A stretch of 14,394 nucleotides of DNA, from contig CAYMUX010000086.1 of assembly GCA_964393845.1 (NCBI GenBank), forward strand, positions 1 through 14,394, read 5' to 3'. The translations under genes and the position numbers were made by a program. This DNA is from UBA6902 sp964393845. Its GTDB lineage: Bacteria; Nitrospirota; Thermodesulfovibrionia; UBA6902. Below the pieces are notes generated by a model. It did no database searches, was not told the origin of the DNA, and worked only from the letters and a program-made list of their open reading frames with translations. Below, in pieces: positions 7,693 to 13,027 of this stretch; within the stretch, counting starts at the first letter, position 1; the number at the start of each line of letters is the position of its first letter.

Positions 7693-9174
7693 ATGAATGC
7701 AGACAACCACGAATTCATCACGGTAACAATCGACAAAAGCCATATCATCACTATCGGTGAAAGGCTTTACACGGAAAGCATCGAGTTTGTGCGTGAGATT
7801 GTAAACAACGCCTATGACGCGGATGCAACTCTGGTTGAGATTGTTATCGGAGAAGATATTATTGAAATCAGAGACAATGGAAGCGGGATGGACAGGGAAG
7901 GTCTCAGGCAGTACTTCAATATAGGCTCCCAGCAGAAGCTCTCTTCGCCGAAATCTCCGGTCCACGGAAGGGACAGGATCGGGCAGTTCGGGATAGGGAA
8001 ATTTGCAACTCTCTCCGCAGCCAAAAGATTCGAGGTAATCACAAAGAACGGTGATTTTGTCGGAAGGGTTATATTCGACAAAGAAGAATGGGAAAAGGCA
8101 GAGAATGTGTGGCAGCTTCCGTTTGAGATTCTTCCGCCTGACTTCAGAAAGACAGACGGCACAACGGTCATACTTGCAGGGCTGAACAAGAAGTTCGATC
8201 CAAAGGACATCGAAGCAAAGATAATCGAAGGCACACCGCTCAAGTCACCTCATTTCAGGGTGAGACTCAATGGACACACTATCACACCGCGAAGTCTTTC
8301 AGGTCACAGGATACCTTTCCTTGAAGGAACGTCCTTCGGGCCGGTTACAGGCGAGATAATAATACTTCCGGAAACTGCCTCGTCAATCAAGGAGCTTGGA
8401 ATTGAGATAAAGGTAAAACAGGTAACGGTGAGGCGTGAATTTTTCGGCATGGAGACATGGGGCAAGGCAATGGCGCGAATAGCAGGAGAGGTGAATGCGG
8501 ATTTTCTGCCGATTACAAGTGACAGGACCGGCTTCATAAAAGACTCTCCTGAATATGCGGCGCTTCATAATGTCATGGAAAGAATCATGGGAGATGTAAA
8601 AAACATCCTCCAGAAGCTGTCAGGCAAGAAAGAAGGAAGAAAAGTCAGCCGTGCATTAAAAGAGACCCTGCAAAAAATATATAAGGCATTGGCTGCAAAT
8701 CCTGATTTATCTCCATTCGGGGCCTTCCCTGTCGGAGAGGAAACAAAGGGGATCGGCGGCGCGGCTTCAAAAGAAACCGTTCAAGCAGCTCAAGCGGTTC
8801 AAACGGTTCAAGCAGATCAATCCGTAAAAGCAGCAGAACCAAAAAAGAAGAAAAAGAAAAAACCAAAAGTGAAACAACTGACGCCCAATGCCATAATCAA
8901 GAGAATGAAATTCGGCGACATAGGCGTCTCAATATGCGTGGACGGTTTCGGAGAAGACGGGGCAGAGGTGTTTTCAGAGGAGACAACGATTTACGTAAAC
9001 AGAGACCATCCTCTCTACAAAAGAGAATCAGCAAAAATAGATACTCACATCCTCAACCTCGCACGGCTCATTACTCAGGAAATCTCCCTTATGAAAGATC
9101 CCAAGAATCCGAGACAGGCATTTGAGAGACAGAGCAAATTGATGAGGGATGCGTTTATTGATAAGAGCGATTGA
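7693..9174 (+). CDS. GHKL (Hsp90/MutL/histidine-kinase-like) ATPase-domain protein
   Basis: 493-aa protein with a clear Bergerat-fold ATP-binding domain at its N-terminus: N box VREIVNNAYDADA (33-45, with E35 and N39), G1 box IRDNGSGM (59-66) and G2 box GRDRIGQFGIGKFA (92-105). The architecture is like HATPase_c_3 proteins (MutL, Morc, Hsp90 relatives) rather than a sensor kinase; no His-phosphotransfer domain or membrane helix is present. A second domain (about 150-320) is followed by a low-complexity linker of VQA-type tripeptides and a lysine run (KKKKKKK, about 356-393), then a C-terminal segment of about 100 aa that I do not recognise. The linker contains a 9-bp DNA repeat (8779-8823). 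The ATG at 7693 has no good Shine-Dalgarno. It is divergent from alaS and 66 bp upstream of mntA. Stand-alone GHKL ATPases of this kind often sit in accessory or defence neighbourhoods; its function here is unknown. Confidence 0.8.
   Translation: MNADNHEFITVTIDKSHIITIGERLYTESIEFVREIVNNAYDADATLVEIVIGEDIIEIRDNGSGMDREGLRQYFNIGSQQKLSSPKSPVHGRDRIGQFGIGKFATLSAAKRFEVITKNGDFVGRVIFDKEEWEKAENVWQLPFEILPPDFRKTDGTTVILAGLNKKFDPKDIEAKIIEGTPLKSPHFRVRLNGHTITPRSLSGHRIPFLEGTSFGPVTGEIIILPETASSIKELGIEIKVKQVTVRREFFGMETWGKAMARIAGEVNADFLPITSDRTGFIKDSPEYAALHNVMERIMGDVKNILQKLSGKKEGRKVSRALKETLQKIYKALAANPDLSPFGAFPVGEETKGIGGAASKETVQAAQAVQTVQADQSVKAAEPKKKKKKKPKVKQLTPNAIIKRMKFGDIGVSICVDGFGEDGAEVFSEETTIYVNRDHPLYKRESAKIDTHILNLARLITQEISLMKDPKNPRQAFERQSKLMRDAFIDKSD
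8779..8823 (+). repeat. Five-unit 9-bp tandem repeat inside the GHKL gene
   Basis: Five consecutive 9-mers: GTTCAAGCA, GCTCAAGCG, GTTCAAACG, GTTCAAGCA, GATCAATCC. Because 9 is a multiple of three, the reading frame is kept and the protein gains a repeating tripeptide (VQA-AQA-VQT-VQA-DQS). A degenerate copy of the same motif lies outside genes at 1114-1132, which suggests a dispersed repeat family. Confidence 0.75.
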
Positions 9175-9210
9175 TGATTTTTCCCCTTTCAGGCCGTTTT
9201 GTTTATATTG

Positions 9211-9233
9211 TATAATGATGCATCTTAAGGAGG
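9211..9233 (+). promoter_or_regulatory. -10 element and ribosome binding site of the mntA-hepT pair
   Basis: TATAAT at 9211-9216 is a consensus -10; the -35 region about 17 bases upstream is weak. AGGAGG at 9228-9233 lies 7 bases before the mntA ATG, an ideal ribosome site. The pair can therefore be transcribed on its own rather than only by read-through from the GHKL gene. Type II toxin-antitoxin promoters are commonly self-regulated, but no clear operator palindrome is visible. Confidence 0.5.
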
Positions 9234-9240
9234 AATACGA

Positions 9241-9552
9241 ATGGTAAGGCTTCATATTCCAGAAGAAAAAATAGCAGGTTTCTGCCGGCGCTGGAAGATT
9301 ACCGAATTCGCACTTTTCGGCTCGGTCTTGCGCGATGACTTCACCTCGAATAGTGATATTGATGTTCTGGTGACCTTTGCTCCGGATGCACGATGGAATC
9401 TCATGGACCATGTAGATATGCAAGATGAACTGAAAATTATTTTCGGACGCAATATTGATCTCGTAAGCAAACGCGGGATCGAACGTAGCCGTAATCACAT
9501 CCGCCGCAAGGCGATACTCGATTCTGCAGAGGTAGTCTATGCCGCAGCGTGA
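9241..9552 (+). CDS. mntA: MntA-type nucleotidyltransferase antitoxin
   Basis: 103-aa minimal nucleotidyltransferase. The family signature G-S-x10-D-x-D is intact: FGSVLRDDFTSNSDIDVLV gives G27, S28, D39 and D41, and the third carboxylate is likely D73 in NIDLVS. In characterised pairs (Shewanella HepT/MntA) this enzyme neutralises the toxin by adding AMP units to a Tyr next to the HEPN active site. The strong Shine-Dalgarno fixes the ATG. Its 3' end overlaps the hepT start by 14 bases in a different frame, so the two are translationally linked with the antitoxin first. All active-site residues look present, so the antitoxin is probably functional. Confidence 0.9.
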   Translation: MVRLHIPEEKIAGFCRRWKITEFALFGSVLRDDFTSNSDIDVLVTFAPDARWNLMDHVDMQDELKIIFGRNIDLVSKRGIERSRNHIRRKAILDSAEVVYAAA

Positions 9553-9892
9553 TCTTAGTTATCTCACCGATATTATTCAGGCAGCAAGACAGATTCAAGA
9601 GTTCATTCAGGGCGTTAATAAAAAGCAGTTTGAAAGCAGTTCCCTGATTCAGTCCGCTGTTATCCGTCAGATTGAGATCATGGGGGAGGCGGCGAAGCGC
9701 CTATCAGAAAAAGTCAGACTTGAACATCCTGAAATACCCTGGAAAAAGATAGCGGGAATGCGCGACATTCTCATCCATGCATATGATCATGTTGACATTG
9801 ATGAAGTATGGAATGCTGTGGACACCTCAATACCTACCCTTTTAATACAGATAGAAACTGTTATTCCGCACCTTGAAAAGTCTGGCGAATAA
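9539..9892 (+). CDS. hepT: HepT (DUF86) HEPN ribonuclease toxin
   Basis: 117-aa all-helical HEPN protein of the DUF86/HepT family, the RNase toxin partner of MntA. The catalytic R-x4-H-x-Y motif is complete in MRDILIHAYDHVD: R75, H80 and Y82, the Tyr being the position AMPylated by MntA in the studied homologue. Conserved family segments IEIMGEAAKRLS (46-57) and PWKKIAGMRD (67-76) are present. Known HepT toxins cleave RNA, including tRNA ends. The gene begins inside the end of mntA (14-base overlap) and stops 21 bases before the radical SAM gene. It contrasts with the HepT-like protein at 2335-2772, which lacks the catalytic His. Confidence 0.92.
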   Translation: MPQRDLSYLTDIIQAARQIQEFIQGVNKKQFESSSLIQSAVIRQIEIMGEAAKRLSEKVRLEHPEIPWKKIAGMRDILIHAYDHVDIDEVWNAVDTSIPTLLIQIETVIPHLEKSGE

Positions 9893-9913
9893 AATTCTAT
9901 ACCGTAAAGAACC

Positions 9914-11443
9914 ATGATACTCATTTACCCTCCCGTCGCAAAACCCTCTGAGCCTCCCGCAGGCATAGCAAGACTTGCAGGCGCGCTTAACAGACATGGA
10001 ATAAGCCACAGCATTCTGGATGCAAATCTGGAAGGGCTTCTTTATCTAATTGACCGCTCTAAACCGCTGGCCGGGACATCATCCGACAGGTGGACCAGCC
10101 GCGCCTTTCGTAATGCGTCAGGTAATTACACCTCTCTGAGAAACCGGCAAACATATCATAATATCGACCGTTACAAAAGAGCCGTGAGCGACCTGAACCA
10201 TGCGATTGAGAAATCCTTTGACAACAGGGTAATTATGGGGCTTGCAAACTACAAAGACAGTGAGCTTTCTCCATTGAGAAGCGCTGACCTTATCAGGGCC
10301 GCTGAAAGACCTGAGAAGAATCCTTTTTACCCTTATTTCTCAAAACGTCTTATGGAGCTTGTTGAAAAGGACGGATATTCTATTGCCGGGTTTTCCCTGA
10401 ATTATTTAAGCCAGGCGTTGTGTACGTTTGCAATGGTCGGCTTTATAAAGCAGAGCTTTCCTGGGATGAAGATAGTTCTCGGCGGGGGACTTGTTACTTC
10501 ATGGATGAATAATCCCGACTGGCGGAACCCTTTTGCCGGACTTGTTGATCATCTCATCGCCGGTCCTGGTGAGCAACAAATTCTCTCGATAATGGGAATT
10601 GATGAGACCAAAGAAAAACATTTTACGCCGATTTATGATTCATTACCGCTGAGTGATTACCTGTCTCCGGGGCTAATCCTGCCGTACAGCGCTTCAAGCG
10701 GATGCTACTGGAACAGGTGTTCTTTCTGCCCTGAAAGGGCGGAAGACAATCCATACATCCCGCTGCCGGTTGACAGGGTAATGGATGATCTTAACGCACT
10801 CATAATGAAGACAAGGCCTGCCCTTGTTCACCTGCTGGACAACTCCATCAGTAAAGCGCTTTTGAAAAGACTTGCCGATGATCAGTTGGGTGTTCCCTGG
10901 TATGGCTTCGCCCGGATCAGCAGCCTTTTGACAGATATCGATTTTTGCATGGCACTGAAAAACTCAGGCTGTGTAATGCTGAAGCTTGGACTGGAATCAG
11001 GAGATCAGGAAGTTCTTGATCGAATGCAAAAAGGAATTAATCTTGAAACAACATCCAGGGTCTTAAAGACATTAAAAGAGGCGGGAATAGCCACATACGT
11101 CTATCTTCTATTCGGCACGCCACCGGAGACGTTAACCGAGGCCCGGAATACCCTTGAGTTTGTTGTCAGGCATAAAGATGAAATCGGGTTCCTCAATATC
11201 GCGCTCTTTAACATGCCTGTCTGCGGACCGGAGATTTCTGAATTTGAAACCAGCATTTTTTATGAAGGTGATCTGTCCTTATATACTGATTTCAGGCATC
11301 CTGAAGGCTGGGACAGAAAGAATGTCAGGCTATTTCTGGATAATGAATTCAAAAAACATCCGGCTGTCTCGGCAATATTAAGAAGAGACCCTCCCATATT
11401 TACATCCAACCATGCCCCTCTCTTTGCGATCCGGCATAGATAA
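9914..11443 (+). CDS. Radical SAM protein with B12-binding-like N-terminal domain
   Basis: 509-aa protein built like cobalamin-dependent radical SAM enzymes. The N-terminus (ILIYPPVAKPSEPPAGIARLAGALNRHG) is the Rossmann-like cobalamin-binding entry, continued by GFSLNYLSQALCTFAMVGFIKQ and IVLGGGLVTS (about 159-196), but the DxHxxG motif that gives the axial His is not seen, so cobalamin may bind without it or not at all. The 4Fe-4S cluster motif is SSGCYWNRCSFCPE: Cys264, Cys269, Cys272, i.e. C-x4-C-x2-C rather than the classic C-x3-C-x2-C. Later blocks fit the radical SAM barrel: KLGLESGDQEVLDRMQKG and YVYLLFGTPPETLTEA. A 60-aa stretch around 50-110 is an insert I do not recognise. The substrate is unknown; methylation of a lipid, RiPP or other metabolite is typical of the family. 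The ribosome site is weak, and the gene may be read with mntA-hepT. Confidence 0.85.
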   Translation: MILIYPPVAKPSEPPAGIARLAGALNRHGISHSILDANLEGLLYLIDRSKPLAGTSSDRWTSRAFRNASGNYTSLRNRQTYHNIDRYKRAVSDLNHAIEKSFDNRVIMGLANYKDSELSPLRSADLIRAAERPEKNPFYPYFSKRLMELVEKDGYSIAGFSLNYLSQALCTFAMVGFIKQSFPGMKIVLGGGLVTSWMNNPDWRNPFAGLVDHLIAGPGEQQILSIMGIDETKEKHFTPIYDSLPLSDYLSPGLILPYSASSGCYWNRCSFCPERAEDNPYIPLPVDRVMDDLNALIMKTRPALVHLLDNSISKALLKRLADDQLGVPWYGFARISSLLTDIDFCMALKNSGCVMLKLGLESGDQEVLDRMQKGINLETTSRVLKTLKEAGIATYVYLLFGTPPETLTEARNTLEFVVRHKDEIGFLNIALFNMPVCGPEISEFETSIFYEGDLSLYTDFRHPEGWDRKNVRLFLDNEFKKHPAVSAILRRDPPIFTSNHAPLFAIRHR

Positions 11444-12008
11444 TCATTGCAGGACATTACAGACAACAGTGAATAATCTGTGATGACTTTACATTCGATG
11501 ATTACGGGTTAAAAGAGGTACTCCCCTTTGATTGAAGAAATGTTTCTTTTGCTGACAAAGACATGTTTTTTTATCTATAACATTCCAGATGGCATAGTTA
11601 AAACTGGTTATATTCTATTACATCTCATATTAATATTAGGTTATAGTTTATGAGATTACCATTTTATCTGATAAATAGTATTGAGCAATTGCTTGAGGAT
11701 GTTGTATAGAGAATCAATTACAGAGCTTTAATTATTAACTGAAAGCAACTATCCTTTTTTGGGGTCCTTCAATAGATTGTCAATGTGGCCACTATACCGA
11801 ATCTTTCAGAGTGAAAGGGAGATGGACATAAGACGCACAATAAGCAGGTCTGGTACTCGACTTCTTCAGAATTAATATTTGCATGAATGCATGCCTGACA
11901 CCATCCCTGTCACAAGTCACGTTTTCTTAATCGTAAAAGGATAAAGGTGAAGACGCGGCCCTCATTGTTTGTTGGTTTAGTAAAATGTGTAGGTCTGACC
12001 CCACGGAG
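11444..12008. other. AT-rich non-coding stretch before the CRISPR-like array
   Basis: I see no convincing gene in these 565 bases in any frame. A small hairpin at 11455-11485 (CAT-ACAGA pairing with TCTGT-ATG, one T-G pair) follows the radical SAM stop but has no T-run. TGTAGGTCTGACCCCA at 11988-12003, directly before the first repeat, resembles sequence I associate with flanks of REP-associated Y1 transposase genes; I cannot confirm this. If the array at 12009-12340 is genuine and transcribed rightward, its leader would be in the last 100-200 bases here. Confidence 0.5.
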
Positions 12009-12340
12009 TCCGCTTTTTATAATTGCCACCGTGATAGATTGAAATTCCGAGTCACTGACGAGAGACACATGATAGGTAAACAGTCCCAGTTTGTAATTGC
12101 CACTATATAAGATTGAAATCCTACTCACTGAATCCGACAGAAGAAGAAACATAGAAGTCTCTGCTCTTAATAGCCACCATGTCAGATTGAAATCAAGCTG
12201 AGTGAATCAGGCCTGAACGATAAGAGCAATCTCAGTTCATAATAGCCACCGTGCAAGATTGAAATCTTATTGGAGCGAATCCGCGCCGTAGATGACTTTT
12301 CTAAATTTCAGTTCTTAAGTGCCGCTACTTGAGATTGAAT
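12009..12340 (+). CRISPR. Degenerate five-repeat CRISPR-like array
   Basis: Five related segments of 37 bases (the last 36) at 12009-12045, 12083-12119, 12157-12193, 12229-12265 and 12305-12340, with spacings of 74, 74, 72 and 75 bases, leave intervals of 37, 37, 35 and 39 bases. The 3' half is best kept, consensus CACCGTGTAAGATTGAAAT; the 5' half is roughly GTCTCAGTTCTTAATAG. No two repeats are identical. Regular period, repeat size and the ATTGAAAN end (like the 8-nt crRNA handle of type I/III systems) argue for a decayed CRISPR array. Against a standard array: three of four intervals share GAATC-related bases about 11-16 bases in, and three share GAT at bases 26-28, which independent spacers should not. 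No intact cas gene is in the window. It could instead be a diverged 74-bp tandem repeat. Confidence 0.55.
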
Positions 12341-12360
12341 GATAGTAGACAAAGATATTT

Positions 12361-12571
12361 AATGGTTTCCCTCGCCAAGGTTGTCGGCAGGACATGTCAA
12401 TGAGCTGTAGATGGCCTTATCACAGTGGCGTATCCGCCGACCATTTTCCTTCCCCTTGCGGGGCGAGTTTTCCTGCTCAGAGACTCCAAGAGGGCAGAAC
12501 TGGTAACCATTCAAGATACCCTGCCGTAGGTCTTCACCTGTTCCCGACAACTTAGTGTCTATTCCAACACT
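12361..12571 (-). ncRNA. Candidate structured RNA, possibly HEARO/omega-RNA-like
   Basis: On the minus strand this GC-richer stretch folds well. A long-range closing helix pairs GUUGUCGG (12551-12544) with CCGACAAC (12387-12380). Inside are AGGU-GAAG-ACCU (12539-12528); GGCAG-GGUA closing with UACC and CUGCC (12525-12493); CCCC-GCAA-GGGG (12463-12452), a GNRA tetraloop; and AUGGUC/GGCCAU (12444-12439 with 12416-12411, one U-G pair) enclosing GGCG-GAUA-CGCC. The GNRA loop and the U-G pair favour minus-strand transcription. Two pairings to the 3' flank could form pseudoknots: AAUGGUU (12511-12505) with AACCAUU (12367-12361) and CUCG(CC) (from 12467) with (GG)CGAG (ending 12371). Two pseudoknots, a long closing helix and GC-rich hairpins recall the HEARO/omega-RNA of IscB elements, but no iscB follows, and the 5' side is another hairpin (12571-12554) rather than a free guide. 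The structure is seen; the family is a guess. Confidence 0.5.
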
Positions 12572-12579
12572 TTGGCTGT

Positions 12580-12589
12580 TTTCAATCTT
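12580..12589 (+). repeat. 10-base exact reverse complement of the CRISPR-like repeat 3' part
   Basis: TTTCAATCTT is the exact reverse complement of AAGATTGAAA in repeats 2 and 4 of the array at 12009-12340. Ten bases in an AT-rich region can match by chance, so this is only suggestive of an anti-repeat or a remnant of an inverted repeat copy. Confidence 0.25.
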
Positions 12590-12618
12590 CAGATTCTGTT
12601 TTCAAAGAGCAATAACAA

Positions 12619-12836
12619 CTATTTCGTAAAAACAATCCCCTTTTCTGGGGAGAAAATCTGACGGATATACACGGGGTTTTTCCTCTTATATCCCTTTTCA
12701 TCTGCCAGACCTTTTATATCAATTAATCCGTCCATTGTCAAACACCTGAATACCTTGCCTGTTACGGGCGGCGATGTATCGTCTTTTCTACACCTACATA
12801 TTTGCCGCCGAGATCTATGCCGAGTTTATATTGCAT
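12619..12836 (-). pseudogene. Broken gene: RuvC-I-like start joined to an unrelated or frameshifted tail
   Basis: ATG at 12836 has a good ribosome site (AAGGAA at 12850-12845, 8-base spacing) and encodes MQYKLGIDLGGKYVGVEK before a stop at codon 25. GIDLGGKYVGV resembles the RuvC-I segment that opens type II-B Cas9 proteins (IGIDLGGKFTGV in the Legionella protein, from memory); an actin-fold sugar-kinase phosphate motif is the alternative. A second frame (shift of two) is open from 12825 to 12619 and ends with VFRCLTMDGLIDIKGLADE and then KRKNPVYIRQIFSPEKGIVF; from its own ATG at 12735 it would be a 38-aa peptide. I do not recognise this part. The simplest reading is a gene truncated by deletion or frameshift near 12790. 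A small intact protein starting at 12735 cannot be excluded. Confidence 0.4.
12626..12654 (-). terminator. Terminator-like hairpin at the end of the broken gene
   Basis: Minus strand CCCC-AGAAAA-GGGG (12650-12637) followed by ATTGTTTTT. A GC stem with a T-rich run fits a Rho-independent terminator, although it overlaps the last codons of the open frame ending at 12619. If it works, transcription from the stub's promoter would stop before the structured RNA region. Confidence 0.4.
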
Positions 12837-13027
12837 CGTGTAGGTTCCTTGTCAATATTGCACGAAACACTATTTGACCCCATTTTCAACATTGCTTTTT
12901 TGGTTCAACTGTACACCTCACTTTAGGGACAATACGTCATCATATAGTTTCCTCAAGTGCTCATCGTGTAGATTGGACGAAACGGCACAGGGCCGCGTCT
13001 TGTTTCTTGCAGTCTGCATTTATTCAC
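12837..13027. other. Non-coding gap between the stub and the DUF1016 gene
   Basis: No gene is supported here. Apart from the repeat-like copy at 12946-12977, the stretch carries the ribosome site of the stub (12845-12850, minus strand) and the downstream flank of the DUF1016 gene. TTTGACCCCATTTTC at 12873-12887 loosely echoes the TCTGACCCCA at 11994-12003 on the other side of the array region. Confidence 0.4.
12946..12977 (+). repeat. Isolated repeat-like copy upstream of the RuvC-like stub
   Basis: This segment shares ordered blocks with the array repeats: AGTT, then AAGTGC (as in repeat 5), then CGTGTA-GATTG (as in the consensus CGTGTAAGATTG). It lies about 600 bases beyond the array and 110 bases upstream of the minus-strand ATG at 12836. 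Read on the minus strand it would be complementary to the array repeats, as a tracrRNA anti-repeat would be. The CATCGTGTAG core also occurs at 12834-12843, over the stub's start codon. Confidence 0.35.

Noticed and set aside
11444..12008. Remnants of cas1, cas2 or cas4
   Set aside because: I read the stretch for conserved pieces and found none; the sequence is AT-rich with frequent stops on both strands.
11910..12152. 80-aa minus-strand open frame
   Set aside because: It runs through the first two repeats of the CRISPR-like array, has no recognisable domain and no good ribosome site.
12009..12340. Assigning the array to a defined CRISPR type
   Set aside because: Repeats are too degenerate, no intact cas gene is nearby, and the clues conflict (ATTGAAAN end versus Cas9-like stub).
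12359..12550. 63-aa minus-strand open frame
   Set aside because: It coincides almost exactly with the structured RNA, its composition is unlike a folded protein, and no family is recognised; the RNA explanation is better.
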